In this document: piece after piece, positions 12,283-22,553 of the stretch
How the letters are laid out: each line of letters begins with the position of its first letter
Position numbering within the stretch: the first letter of the stretch is position 1
Assembly (NCBI RefSeq): GCF_003130705.1
Contig: NZ_CP021354.1
Location: forward strand, 6,324,001-6,388,000
Origin: Rhodococcus oxybenzonivorans
Lineage (GTDB): Bacteria > Actinomycetota > Actinomycetes > Mycobacteriales > Mycobacteriaceae
Length of the DNA: 64,000 nucleotides
Reading direction: 5' to 3'
Position numbers and translations under genes: made by a program
The notes under the pieces: model-generated
The model's database searches: none
Seen by the model: the letters and a program-made list of their open reading frames with translations, nothing else
What the model was told of the DNA's origin: nothing

Positions 12283-12333
12283 TCGCTTCGCTCCCTCGCT
12301 GAGACATGGCTCGCTTCGCTCGCGGGTGCTCGG
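12222..12333. repeat. 29-bp direct repeat pair at the nuoB-nuoC junction
   Basis: The 29-bp sequence starting CATGGCTCGCTTCGCTCGCG occurs exactly at 12222-12250 and again at 12305-12333, 54 bp apart. The left copy is inside the nuoC coding start; the right copy lies in the nuoB-nuoC gap. Related but diverged GCTCGCT(G/T)CG(C/G)TCGC(A/G)GG sequences occur at the nuoG start (about 7925-7950), the nuoE start (about 10168-10195) and the nuoA-nuoB gap (about 12952-12992). Confidence 0.9.
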
Positions 12334-12363
12334 CGTCGCTCGCGCGTGTGACCACAGCGGCGG

Positions 12364-12918
12364 TCATCGGAGGAGGCCCTTCATCTCGATCGTCGGAGTG
12401 ACGGCCAGGGCGGCCTCCTCCGCCGCACGTACCGCCTCTTCACGGTTCACGCCCAGCGGCATTTCCTGGATCTTCTCGTGCAACTTCAAGATGGCGTGCA
12501 GCAACATCTCCGGCCGCGGAGGGCAGCCCGGCAGATAAATGTCCACAGGGACCACGTGGTCGACTCCCTGGACGATGGCGTAGTTGTTGAACATGCCCCC
12601 CGAGGAGGCGCAGACACCCATTGCCAGCACCCACTTCGGCTCCGCCATCTGGTCGTAGATCTGGCGAAGCACCGGCGCCATCTTCTGGCTGACCCGGCCG
12701 GCGACGATCATCAGGTCGGCCTGCCGCGGAGACGCCCGGAATGCTTCCATCCCGAATCGGGCGATATCGAACCGGCCGGCACTGGTGGCCATCATCTCGA
12801 TCGCGCAGCACGCGAGGCCGAAAGTCGCGGGCCACAGGGAGCCCTTCCGTACGTAACCGGCCAGACCTTCCACCGTGCTCAGCAGAAAGCCGCTCGGCAC
12901 CTTCTCCTCGATACCCAT
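12364..12918 (-). CDS. nuoB: NADH-quinone oxidoreductase subunit B (N2 cluster)
   Basis: This 184-residue subunit holds the terminal [4Fe-4S] cluster N2 that reduces quinone. The tandem-cysteine ligands are in [10 protein letters not shown], with further ligands in MGVCASSGG and [10 protein letters not shown]. The length is standard. The ATG at 12918 follows an 85-bp gap from nuoA that carries a short GCGAGCG-rich repeat remnant. The gap to nuoC (81 bp) is the largest spacing inside the operon apart from that one. Confidence 0.97.
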   Translation of the reverse strand: MGIEEKVPSGFLLSTVEGLAGYVRKGSLWPATFGLACCAIEMMATSAGRFDIARFGMEAFRASPRQADLMIVAGRVSQKMAPVLRQIYDQMAEPKWVLAMGVCASSGGMFNNYAIVQGVDHVVPVDIYLPGCPPRPEMLLHAILKLHEKIQEMPLGVNREEAVRAAEEAALAVTPTIEMKGLLR

Positions 12919-13003
12919 ATCCGACTCTTCCTACTTCCGGTTTCGCTATTCATCCGCTTCGCGGCCCGTCAGATGCGAGCGCTGCGAGCGATCGAAAAGA
13001 CAC

Positions 13004-13363
13004 CTAATCCCAACTGAGACCGCCCCGCCGCCACTCGTACACGTAGGCCACCGCAGCGCTGAAAATGAAGAGAGCCATAGCAACGAGACCGAAGAAGCCC
13101 AGGGCATCGAAATGGATCGCCCACGGATAAAGGAACACGATCTCGATATCGAAAATGATGAACAACATGGCGGTCAGGTAATACTTCACGGGAAAACGGC
13201 CACCACCCACCGGCTGCGGGGTGGGGTCGATTCCACATTCGTAGGCGTCGAGTTTGGCCCGGTTGTAGCGCTTCGGACCGACAACCGACGCCAAGATCAC
13301 CGATACGACCGCGAATGCGACAGCAATTGCTCCGAGCACGAGAATCGGCACGTAGACGTTCAT
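13004..13363 (-). CDS. nuoA: NADH-quinone oxidoreductase subunit A
   Basis: This 119-residue membrane subunit with three helices is the first gene of the nuo operon. The signature YECGIDPTPQP and the helix KYYLTAMLFIIFDIEIVFLYPW are present. The start ATG at 13363-13361 (MNVYVPILV) is preceded by AGGGAGG about 9 bases upstream and is preferred to an in-frame start 42 bases further up. Confidence 0.95.
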   Translation of the reverse strand: MNVYVPILVLGAIAVAFAVVSVILASVVGPKRYNRAKLDAYECGIDPTPQPVGGGRFPVKYYLTAMLFIIFDIEIVFLYPWAIHFDALGFFGLVAMALFIFSAAVAYVYEWRRGGLSWD

Positions 13364-13651
13364 GCGCTGAGCACCTCCCTGCGAAGCCTGGCCGCGATAC
13401 CCCATCTCCTCGAGCCGAGAATCCCTCAGCGCGTAGATATGTGAGTTGAGACACAGACTACCGGTTTCGGCGATCTTGTCTCGGTTTCAGCGCCCGCAGT
13501 TCCCCAGAGATTTACGCGGGTGTAATTCCCCAGGGTCGCAGCGGTCACACGACAGCTCACGCAGGGCAGGTCACAGGGCAAAGATGCAGGTCAAAAGGAT
13601 TTACGCGCTGCTGGCACCCGTCCCCGAGAAGCGAGGTTCGGAGAGCCGACC
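13364..13651. promoter_or_regulatory. Leader and probable promoter region of the nuo operon
   Basis: This 288-bp stretch contains no convincing gene. It must hold the promoter of the minus-strand nuo operon, because the next upstream gene (13652-14074) points the same way and could also read through. No clear -10/-35 pair or operator could be assigned by eye. A strong Shine-Dalgarno sequence (AGGGAGG) lies just before nuoA. Confidence 0.4.
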
Positions 13652-14074
13652 CTAAGACGAGATACGCGTGCGGAGCAGCGCGACGACCGCCTCGCCGAGC
13701 CTGATCGGGTCGATCGGGTGAGGAACCGCAGCCTCGGCCCGCGACCAGTTGGCCAGCCACGCGTCGTCAGCTCGCCCGGTCAGCACGAGCACGGGCGGGC
13801 ACGGGTCGATCTCGTCCTTCAACTGCTTGGCGATCCCCATTCCGCCGGCCGGGGATGCCTCACCGTCCAGGATGGCCAAGTCGATTTCGCCCGCATCCAA
13901 GTGCTGGATCACCACCGGTCCGGTCGCCACTTCCACGTACTCGAGGTCCGGCAGATCGGGATGCGGACGCTTACCCAGAGCCGACACGACCTGCCGACGT
14001 GTGTTCGGGTCGTCGCTGTAGACGAGGACGCGCAGCGAGGTGGGGCGGCTGGGACGGGCGGTCGCGTCGGTCAC
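13652..14074 (-). CDS. Receiver-domain response-regulator-like protein (Rv3143 type)
   Basis: This 140-residue single-domain protein shows the receiver layout: LRVLVYSDDPNTRRQV at the N-terminus, a candidate phosphoacceptor Asp in DLAILDGEAS, then PPVLVLTGRADD. There is no output domain. In mycobacteria a homologous stand-alone receiver (Rv3143) lies directly upstream of nuoA, so the synteny supports the call. It reads in the same direction as nuo and may influence respiration, but no target is known from the sequence. GTG start at 14074. Confidence 0.72.
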   Translation of the reverse strand: MTDATARPSRPTSLRVLVYSDDPNTRRQVVSALGKRPHPDLPDLEYVEVATGPVVIQHLDAGEIDLAILDGEASPAGGMGIAKQLKDEIDPCPPVLVLTGRADDAWLANWSRAEAAVPHPIDPIRLGEAVVALLRTRISS

Positions 14075-14283
14075 GGACCCGATGCTACCGGCCGGCTACG
14101 GCCGGATCGCGTTGCTTTCGCCGATGATCCGGCACGGACGAGGTGGTGGTGGTGGAGCGCGCCACCCGGGGCCGCCCAGCAGAGCACCCGCACCGGCGTC
14201 GGGCACCGCTACCGGCGCCGCTTCACATCCGTCAGGATGGATACACGATCTCGAACTACGACGATCGAACGGACGGTACGGCC

Positions 14284-14727
14284 ATGAGGCGTTTCGCGTC
14301 GACATTGCTGGTGGTGCTTGCACTGTGCGCAGTGGCGGTTGCCCTGTTCTATTTCACGTCCCGGACGCCGCAGGACACCGCCGCGCGGCCGATGGAGGAC
14401 AAGGCGTTCATGATCGACGGTAGACCGATGACCTGCCGTGAGCTCTTTCCGCCGGGTTGCGACTTCGACCTGCAGTATTCGTACAACCGGTGGGGAGAAC
14501 GGCTCGAGAGTTTCGTCGATACCAGCGACCTCGGGCCCTACGCGCGGGACATCGGGTTCGCGGCGTCGGCGAAGCTGAGCCTCCAAGCCTGCCGACTCTC
14601 GGAGACGTCGGGAAAGACGATCCTCGAGTTCGTCGAACTCGCTCGACGTGACCATCCGGAGGCCGACAGCCCCCAGGTCTTCCCCGTCTGGAACCGCGCA
14701 CGTCAGTTCCTCTGCCCCGGGGTGTGA
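14284..14727 (+). CDS. Small exported or membrane-anchored protein, unknown function
   Basis: This 147-residue protein starts MRRFASTLLVVLALCAVAVALFYF, an N-terminal hydrophobic segment acting as a signal peptide or anchor. The rest is soluble, with four cysteines (TCRELFPPGC, LQACRL, FLCPGV) that could form two disulfides outside the cell. An in-frame extension to 14143 exists, but the hydrophobic segment makes ATG 14284 the natural start. Its stop is next to the start region of the P450 gene. I do not recognise the family with confidence. Confidence 0.65.
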   Translation: MRRFASTLLVVLALCAVAVALFYFTSRTPQDTAARPMEDKAFMIDGRPMTCRELFPPGCDFDLQYSYNRWGERLESFVDTSDLGPYARDIGFAASAKLSLQACRLSETSGKTILEFVELARRDHPEADSPQVFPVWNRARQFLCPGV

Positions 14728-14816
14728 CTCGGCGCGGTGGCCAGTTCCTGCCCGGACGGACCCTGAGCGAGGAGCCCTTCTGTTTACCCACGACGGCTGC
14801 GGGTACCACGACCTCC

Positions 14817-16208
14817 ATGGCGCCCCACACCGCGCGAGACGTTGAGCACCGTGCCTCCGAGACCGCCACCCCCGGCGGCGGTCCGGCAGTGTCGGGACTC
14901 GAGGCACTCCGCATCGCGGCAGTACTCGGATTCACCCCGATCGCTGCCGGTGTCATCGCGCGGCGTCCGTCGATGACGGCCGTCCTGGAGCGACTCGGCG
15001 CCGATGCGCCCACCGTGCCCTTCGTGCGCCGGCTGCGGGAGCGCTATGGGCCGGGACCGCTGCAACTACAGCTTCCGAAGCGGCGGCTGGCAGTAGTGTT
15101 GACCGGCGACGATGCGGGCCGAGTCCTCTGCGGCACACCCGAACCGTTCAACCCCGCCAACCGGGAGAAGAAGGGTGCACTGTCGCCCTTCCAACCGCAC
15201 GGCGTGCTGATCTCGGAGGGACACCTTCGACAGCAACGAAGGCGCATCAACGAGGAGGCTCTCGACACCTCACACGCGATGCATCACCTGGCCGATCCGA
15301 TGGTCGAGGTGATCCGGCACGAGGTTGCTGCCCTGCTGGCGTCCGCGCAGTCGAAGGGAACACTCGACAACGACGAATTCACCCGCACGTGGTGGCGGAT
15401 GGTCCGCCAGATCGTCCTGGGAAAGTCGGCTCGCGACGACCACGCGGTCACCGATCAGCTACACAAGCTTCGGGCCAACGGTAATTGGTCGTACTTCCTT
15501 CCACCGCCACGCAAGCTCCGTGATCGGTTCATCGAAAGCCTGTACTCCTACGTCGACAAGGCCGAGCCTGGATCCGTGGTCAGTTCCCTGGCCGCCCTAC
15601 CGGCCGGAGGGGCCATCGACCCGGTCGGCCAGATACCGCACTGGCTCTTCGCTTTCGATGCGGCCGGCATCGCCGCCAGTCGCGCTCTGGCACTGCTGTC
15701 CACACACCCGGAGCAGCATCGACTCGCCCGCGAGGAGGTTGCCGCCTGGGATACGACAGTGCCCCAGCAGTACCCGTATCTTCGCGCGTGCGTGCTCGAG
15801 TCGGTGCGGTTGTGGCCGACGACGCCGACCATTCTGCGGGACTCCACCCGCGACACCACATGGGGTTCCGGCGACGGCGAGTTCACCATTCCGGCTGGAA
15901 CCGCATTCATGATCCTCGCCCCCGCCTTCCACCGCGACGACCGAACGTTTCCGTTCGCCAACGGCTTCGCGCCGGAGGTCTGGCTCGACGGGACTGCGCA
16001 ATCCCGCCCCGAACTGGTGCCTTTCAGCGCCGGCCCCGCCGAATGCCCGGGCCGCAACCTCGTGTTGTTCGTCACGAGCACCGTGCTGGCGTTGATGCTG
16101 GAGGCCGCCGACTTCCAGCTCACCTCCACCCCCACATTGGCGCCGGGGCAGCCCCTGCCCCCGACCCTGAACAACTTCGGGCTCCGCTTCCGCGTCACCT
16201 CGACGTAA
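14817..16208 (+). CDS. Cytochrome P450
   Basis: This is a heme-thiolate monooxygenase-like protein of about 463 residues. The ExxR motif is ESVRLWP, and the heme-binding loop PFSAGPAECPGRN has the ligand Cys near residue 410. The I-helix region FAFDAAGIAASRAL lacks the usual acid-threonine pair (A/G-G-x-D/E-T), which is unusual for an oxygen-activating P450. No ferredoxin or reductase gene is adjacent. The ATG at 14817 is chosen; an in-frame GTG at 14724 overlapping the previous stop is possible. The substrate is unknown. Confidence 0.85.
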   Translation: MAPHTARDVEHRASETATPGGGPAVSGLEALRIAAVLGFTPIAAGVIARRPSMTAVLERLGADAPTVPFVRRLRERYGPGPLQLQLPKRRLAVVLTGDDAGRVLCGTPEPFNPANREKKGALSPFQPHGVLISEGHLRQQRRRINEEALDTSHAMHHLADPMVEVIRHEVAALLASAQSKGTLDNDEFTRTWWRMVRQIVLGKSARDDHAVTDQLHKLRANGNWSYFLPPPRKLRDRFIESLYSYVDKAEPGSVVSSLAALPAGGAIDPVGQIPHWLFAFDAAGIAASRALALLSTHPEQHRLAREEVAAWDTTVPQQYPYLRACVLESVRLWPTTPTILRDSTRDTTWGSGDGEFTIPAGTAFMILAPAFHRDDRTFPFANGFAPEVWLDGTAQSRPELVPFSAGPAECPGRNLVLFVTSTVLALMLEAADFQLTSTPTLAPGQPLPPTLNNFGLRFRVTST

Positions 16209-16325
16209 GGGGTCGACGGCTCCTTTCCGCGGAGTCCCTGCGTTCTGCCGCCGTCTCGTTCTGATCTCCTGGGCGGCCGCCGTGCGAATCAGCCCGAGGC
16301 CTCCTTCGACTGGGCGGCGTCCTGA

Positions 16326-16341
16326 TTGCAATCCGCTGCAA
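16326..16341. promoter_or_regulatory. Candidate operator TTGCA-N6-TGCAA upstream of acoA
   Basis: This perfect 5+5 bp inverted repeat with a 6-bp spacer lies about 140 bp upstream of acoA in the 271-bp gap after the P450 gene. A GTTGCAG half-like sequence occurs again near 16413. The position suits a binding site for the AcoR-like regulator encoded downstream, but that link is inference. No other structure was seen in the gap. Confidence 0.35.
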
Positions 16342-16479
16342 CCTTTATTGCGTGCGTCATATCGCCCTACATTCATGACCCGGGTTACACGAGGCACGGG
16401 CGACAACGAAGTTGCAGCGTCGTCGTAATCGGAGGCGGGCCCAGCAACAGCGGCCCCAATGCAGAAACAGAGGAGAGCA

Positions 16480-17445
16480 ATGGCGCTGACCAAAAGTGCA
16501 CTATTGAGCGCGTATCGGAAGATGGCCGAGATCCGGGCGTTCGAAGACCGTTTGCACGAAGAGAACGCCACGGGCGACATCCCGGGGTTCATCCACCTGT
16601 ACTCGGGGCAGGAAGCCATTGCGGTCGGTGTATGCGAGAACCTCGAGGACACCGATTACATCGGGTCGACCCACCGCGGGCACGGTCATTGCATCGCCAA
16701 GGGCTGTGACCTCCACGGGATGATGGCAGAGATTTTCGGTAAGGACGACGGGCTCTGCCACGGCAAGGGCGGGTCGATGCACATCGCCGACCTGTCGGTG
16801 GGCATGCTCGGAGCTAACGCCATCGTCGGCGGCGCCCCGTCTCTTGCGATCGGAGCCGCGCTGAGCGCCAAGACCCTCGGCAATGGTGGCGTCGCAGCAT
16901 CGTTCACCGGAGACGGCGGTTCCAATCAGGGCACCGTGTTCGAGGCCATGAACATGGCCGTGGTTCTCGACCTCCCGATCGTGTTCGTGATCGAGAACAA
17001 CGGATTCGGCGAGGCCACCGGACGCGACTACGCCGTGGGCGCGCCGAGTATCGCGGACCGGGCGTCGTCGTTCGGCATGCCGGCGGCCACGGTCGACGGC
17101 ACCGACTTCTTCGCCGTGTACGAGGCAACGCGGGAGGCCGTGGAGCGAGCTCGCAGTGGTGGGGGACCATCCACGATCGAGGCCGTCGCGCACCGCTGGC
17201 ACGGTCATTTCGAGGGCGATGCGCAGCTTTACCGCACGGCGGACCAGGTGGCCGAGATCCGGCAGACCAAGGACCCGCTGCTCAATTTCCGCAACCACGA
17301 CGACAGCAAGAAGGTCTCCGCGAAGGAACTCGACGCGATCGAGGCCGATGCCCGAGCGCGGGTCGACGACGCCGTCGCGAAAGCGCGCGCCGCGAGCTAC
17401 CCCCCGGTGGAAAACCTTCTGACCGACGTCTACGTGTCGTACTGA
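16480..17445 (+). CDS. acoA: Acetoin dehydrogenase E1 component, alpha subunit
   Basis: This 321-residue thiamine-diphosphate-dependent subunit oxidatively cleaves acetoin to acetaldehyde and an acetyl group for E2. The ThDP motif begins GDGGSNQG near residue 144 and ends in VIENNGFGEATGRDYAVG. STHRGHGHCIAKG and LCHGKGGSMHIAD are typical of the AcoA/PdhA family. The ATG at 16480 has GAGGAGA just upstream; a short in-frame extension to 16459 is less likely. It is the first gene of acoA-acoB-acoC-lpd-lipA. A related 2-oxo acid dehydrogenase substrate cannot be excluded by sequence alone. Confidence 0.9.
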   Translation: MALTKSALLSAYRKMAEIRAFEDRLHEENATGDIPGFIHLYSGQEAIAVGVCENLEDTDYIGSTHRGHGHCIAKGCDLHGMMAEIFGKDDGLCHGKGGSMHIADLSVGMLGANAIVGGAPSLAIGAALSAKTLGNGGVAASFTGDGGSNQGTVFEAMNMAVVLDLPIVFVIENNGFGEATGRDYAVGAPSIADRASSFGMPAATVDGTDFFAVYEATREAVERARSGGGPSTIEAVAHRWHGHFEGDAQLYRTADQVAEIRQTKDPLLNFRNHDDSKKVSAKELDAIEADARARVDDAVAKARAASYPPVENLLTDVYVSY

Positions 17446-17459
17446 GAGTGAGAACAGAG

Positions 17460-18491
17460 ATGACCACGTCGAAAACGACGTATCGCGAAGCAATCAAGGC
17501 CGCACTCGCCCAGGAGATGGAGCGCGACGCGACTGTAGTGCAGATCGGTGAGGATCTGCGCGGTGGCCAGGCGGGCACCAACCCGGAACTCGAATCCGGG
17601 AAGGTTGAAGCGTTCGGTGGTGTGCTCGGTGTGACGAAGGGTTTGTGGACGGAATTCGGTTCCGAGCGTGTCATCGACACCCCGATCACCGAGTCCGCGA
17701 TCATCGGTATGGCCGCGGGTGCTGCGCTCACCGGCCTTCGTCCGGTCGCGGAATTGATGTTCATGGACTTCTTCGGAGTCTGCTACGACGCCCTCTATAA
17801 CCAGGCCGCCAAATTCCGGTACATGTTCGGCGGCAAGGCCCGCACCCCAATGGTGGTGCGCGGCATGATCGGTGCCGGATTCTCCGCAGCCGCCCAGCAC
17901 TCGCAGTCCCCGTACAACGTGTTCGCCGCCGTCCCGGGTCTGAAGGTCGTCGCACCGTCCAACGCGTACGACGCGAAAGGTCTTCTCATCCAGTCGATCC
18001 GCGACGACGACCCGGTCGTGTTCTGCGAACACAAGACCCTGTACGACCTCAAAGGTGAGGTGCCGGACGCCCCGTACACGATCCCGTTCGGCGTCGCCAA
18101 CTACACCCGTGAAGGCACGGACGTCACGGTCGTCGCGCTCTCGGCCATGGTCAATGCCGCCAATACCGCCGCCGACAAACTCGCCACCGAAGGCATCTCC
18201 GTCGAGGTCGTCGACCCCCGCACCGTCTCACCGCTGGACGAGGAGGGCATCCTCGAATCGGTCGCTTCAACCGGCCGGGTGGTCATCGTCGACGAATCCG
18301 CGGCCCGATGCGGATTCGGGCACGACGTCGCCGCACTGATCGCCACGCAGGCGTTCGGCTCGTTGAAGGCCCCCATCGAGTTGGTCACCCCGCCGCACAC
18401 GCCGGTGCCGTTCTCTCCCGTGCTCGAGCAGGCGTGGCTGCCGAACGCCGCCCGTATCGAGGCAGCCATCCGCAAGGTCGTGAGTGCCTGA
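17460..18491 (+). CDS. acoB: Acetoin dehydrogenase E1 component, beta subunit
   Basis: This 343-residue transketolase-type beta subunit of the E1 heterotetramer has the family features TPITESAIIGMAAGAALTG, RTPMVVRGMIGAGF and the central histidine in AAQHSQSPYN. It starts 15 bp after acoA, which indicates a shared transcript. Its stop lies immediately before acoC. Confidence 0.9.
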   Translation: MTTSKTTYREAIKAALAQEMERDATVVQIGEDLRGGQAGTNPELESGKVEAFGGVLGVTKGLWTEFGSERVIDTPITESAIIGMAAGAALTGLRPVAELMFMDFFGVCYDALYNQAAKFRYMFGGKARTPMVVRGMIGAGFSAAAQHSQSPYNVFAAVPGLKVVAPSNAYDAKGLLIQSIRDDDPVVFCEHKTLYDLKGEVPDAPYTIPFGVANYTREGTDVTVVALSAMVNAANTAADKLATEGISVEVVDPRTVSPLDEEGILESVASTGRVVIVDESAARCGFGHDVAALIATQAFGSLKAPIELVTPPHTPVPFSPVLEQAWLPNAARIEAAIRKVVSA

Positions 18492-18492
18492 C

Positions 18493-20052
18493 ATGAGTGA
18501 CATCAAACTGATCGAAGTTCCCAAATGGGGCCTGTCCATGGACGAGGGCACCGTGACGGAGTGGCTGATCGAGGAGGGAACCTCCTTCGCGAAGGGCGAC
18601 CTGCTCTGCGAGATCGAGACCAGCAAGATCACCAACGAATTGGAGGCGCCCTTCGACGGCGTGCTGAGGCGGGTGGTCGCCAAGCCGGGTGAGACGTTGC
18701 CGGTCGGTGCGGTGCTGGCGGTATCGGCAGAGGCCGCCGTGTCCGATGCGGAGATCGAAAAGGTCCTGACCAGTATCGGGGCCGATCAGGTACCGGTGCC
18801 CGCCGAGTCCGAGCGGTCCCCGGGCGGGCAGCCCACACCCGCCGAGCCGGATGTCAAGCGCACCCCGTCTGCACCCGCGGCACAGGAATCAGCGCCGGCT
18901 GCCGGCACCATCGGAGCGACTGCAGGCGGGACGACGACCGTTCCGCAATCGCTGCGAGGTCGGACCGAGGATGACGTGTTCGCCACCCCGCACGCGCACA
19001 GGTTGGCAGACGAGCTGACGATAAACCTGGGACTCGTCGCAGGTAGTGGTCGAGAAGGCCGGATCTCCGTCCAGGACGTTCAGGACGCGATCCGTGCGGC
19101 GGGCGGAACCGTCGCGCAAGCACCCACTCCGGCGCGTTCGGGTGTGCCCGGCCGCACCACCCAGGACGACAGCACGATCGACGCCACACCGGTGGCTCGG
19201 CGCCTGGCGAGAACCCTCGGCATCAATCTGCACGATTGCCGGGCAACCGGATCCCGCGGCCGGGTCTGTGAAGCGGACATCCGGGAAGCTGAGCGGAAGT
19301 TCCGGTTGCTGCCGGACCCGGTAACCACACCCCCCGCCGGCGAGGACACCGCGCAGGTTGCACCCGGATACGAGACGATTCCGTTCACCGCGATGCGCAA
19401 GGCGATCGGTCGGCGACTGCAGGAATCGAAGCGCAACGCCCCGCACTTCCGGCTCACCGCCGACCTGCAGATCGACAACCTCCTCGCACTGCGCAAGCAG
19501 ATCAACGCGACCGAGCCCGCGGTCAAGTTGTCGGTCAACGATTTCATCGTCAAAGCGTGCGCGGCCGCGCTGCGCAAGGTGCCCGATGTCAACGTGCAGT
19601 TCGATGAAGCGGCGCAGTCGGTGCTGCGGTACGCGAGTGCGGATATCTCGGTGGCCGTCGCACTCCCGTCGGGCCTGATCACGCCGATCGTCCGGGGCGC
19701 AGAGAGCAAGACACTCGCGGAAATCTCCGGGGAAGTGCACTCTTTGGTGACGAAGGCCAAGGCCGGGAAGCTGAGCCCCGACGAGTTCCAGGGCGGAACG
19801 TTCACCGTCTCGAACCTCGGGATGTTCGGTGTGCGCGAATTCGACGCGATCATCAACCCTCCGCAGGGCGCCATTCTCGCGGTCGGTGCCGGGCAGCAGC
19901 GCCCGGTCATCGTCGACGGTCAGGTGGTGACCCGCACAATGCTCACCGTCACCCTGTCCTGTGACCACCGGGTGATCGACGGCGCTCTCGGCGCTACGTT
20001 CCTGCAGGAGTTGCAGCGCTTTGTCGAGTCGCCGGCATTGATGCTGGTCTAG
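18493..20052 (+). CDS. acoC: Acetoin dehydrogenase E2: dihydrolipoyl acetyltransferase with two PSBDs
   Basis: This 519-residue E2 core has a lipoyl domain at residues 1-80 with the acceptor lysine K45 in EIETSKITNE. Two separate peripheral-subunit-binding domains follow: about 162-200 (ATPHAHRLADELTINLGLV...GRISVQDV) and about 229-269 (ATPVARRLARTLGINLHDC...GRVCEADI). The catalytic domain runs from about 295 to 519, with the active site DHRVIDG near 491-497. One lipoyl domain with two binding domains is unusual. The ATG at 18493 is 1 bp after the acoB stop; an upstream GTG at 18484 is also possible. Confidence 0.9.
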   Translation: MSDIKLIEVPKWGLSMDEGTVTEWLIEEGTSFAKGDLLCEIETSKITNELEAPFDGVLRRVVAKPGETLPVGAVLAVSAEAAVSDAEIEKVLTSIGADQVPVPAESERSPGGQPTPAEPDVKRTPSAPAAQESAPAAGTIGATAGGTTTVPQSLRGRTEDDVFATPHAHRLADELTINLGLVAGSGREGRISVQDVQDAIRAAGGTVAQAPTPARSGVPGRTTQDDSTIDATPVARRLARTLGINLHDCRATGSRGRVCEADIREAERKFRLLPDPVTTPPAGEDTAQVAPGYETIPFTAMRKAIGRRLQESKRNAPHFRLTADLQIDNLLALRKQINATEPAVKLSVNDFIVKACAAALRKVPDVNVQFDEAAQSVLRYASADISVAVALPSGLITPIVRGAESKTLAEISGEVHSLVTKAKAGKLSPDEFQGGTFTVSNLGMFGVREFDAIINPPQGAILAVGAGQQRPVIVDGQVVTRTMLTVTLSCDHRVIDGALGATFLQELQRFVESPALMLV

Positions 20053-20061
20053 GGAGCAACG

Positions 20062-21471
<1,410 letters not shown>

Positions 21472-21475
21472 CAAA

Positions 21476-21510
21476 CCCGCCGAACCGCGATTGCCCCGCG
21501 GTTCGGCGGG
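21476..21510. terminator. GC-rich hairpin between lpd and lipA
   Basis: A 14-bp perfect stem (CCCGCCGAACCGCG with its complement) and a 7-nt loop lie 5 bp after the lpd stop. No U-tract follows, so it may be a partial terminator or an mRNA-stabilising structure that lowers lipA expression relative to the dehydrogenase genes. Confidence 0.6.
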
Positions 21511-21533
21511 AACCACCACCCAGGAATCGACAC

Positions 21534-22553
21534 GTGACTGCGACACCACGAACTCCGACCGACGCCGCGCAGGGCCCGCCCGGCCGCAAACTCCTTCGAC
21601 TGGAAACCCGAAATGCGGAGACTCCGATCGAACGTAAGCCGAACTGGATCAAGACGAGAGCGAAGATGGGCCCGGAATATTCCGAGCTCAAAAGCCTCGT
21701 CAAACGCGAGGGCCTGCACACCGTCTGCGAAGAAGCCGGCTGCCCCAACATCTACGAATGCTGGGAAGACCGCGAGGCCACCTTCCTCATCGGCGGCGAG
21801 CAATGCACCCGCCGCTGCGACTTCTGCCAGATCGACACCGGCAAACCCGACGACCTCGACCGCGACGAACCACGCCGCGTCGCCGAGTCCGTCCAGGCCA
21901 TGGGCCTGCGCTACTCGACCATCACCGGCGTCGCCCGCGACGACCTCCCCGACGGCGGCGCCTGGCTCTACGCCGAAACCGTGCGCCTGATCCACCAGCT
22001 CAACCCCGGCACCGGCGTCGAACTGCTGATCCCGGATTTCAACGCCAAACCCGAGCAACTCGCCGAGGTATTCGCCACCCGCCCCGAGGTCCTCGCCCAC
22101 AACGTCGAGACCGTCCCCCGCATCTTCAAGCGCATCCGCCCCGCCTTCCGCTACCAGCGCAGCCTCGACGTGATCACCGCCGCCCGCGAGGACGGACTCG
22201 TCACCAAGTCCAACCTGATCCTGGGAATGGGCGAAACCCCCGACGAGGTCACCCAGGCCCTGCACGACCTGCACGACGCCGGCTGCGACATCATCACCAT
22301 CACCCAGTACCTGCGTCCCTCGCCGCGGCATCACCCCGTCGAGCGGTGGGTCAAGCCCGAGGAATTCGTGGCGCACTCCACCACCGCCGAAGAGATCGGC
22401 TTCGCCGGCGTGATGGCCGGACCACTGGTCCGCTCCTCCTACCGGGCCGGCCGACTGTACGCGCAGGCAATGGCCCACCACCGCCGCGAAATTGCGGACC
22501 GACTCCTTCATCTCGCAGCCAACCGCACCACCCGTCAGGAGCCTCACCCATGA
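21534..22553 (+). CDS. lipA: Lipoyl synthase
   Basis: This 339-residue radical-SAM enzyme inserts two sulfurs into protein-bound octanoyl groups to make lipoate. The auxiliary cluster cysteines are C65, C70 and C76 ([12 protein letters not shown]), and the radical-SAM CxxxCxxC is C91, C95, C98 (CTRRCDFC). The conserved C-terminal RSSYRAG block is present. The start is GTG at 21534. Its position behind the aco genes suggests a copy that supports lipoylation of AcoC on induction. Its last bases overlap the next small gene (ATGA). Confidence 0.93.
   Translation: MTATPRTPTDAAQGPPGRKLLRLETRNAETPIERKPNWIKTRAKMGPEYSELKSLVKREGLHTVCEEAGCPNIYECWEDREATFLIGGEQCTRRCDFCQIDTGKPDDLDRDEPRRVAESVQAMGLRYSTITGVARDDLPDGGAWLYAETVRLIHQLNPGTGVELLIPDFNAKPEQLAEVFATRPEVLAHNVETVPRIFKRIRPAFRYQRSLDVITAAREDGLVTKSNLILGMGETPDEVTQALHDLHDAGCDIITITQYLRPSPRHHPVERWVKPEEFVAHSTTAEEIGFAGVMAGPLVRSSYRAGRLYAQAMAHHRREIADRLLHLAANRTTRQEPHP

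Noticed and set aside
16501..17493. 330-codon minus-strand ORF antisense to acoA
   Set aside because: Antisense shadow of a clear E1 alpha gene with low-complexity translation.
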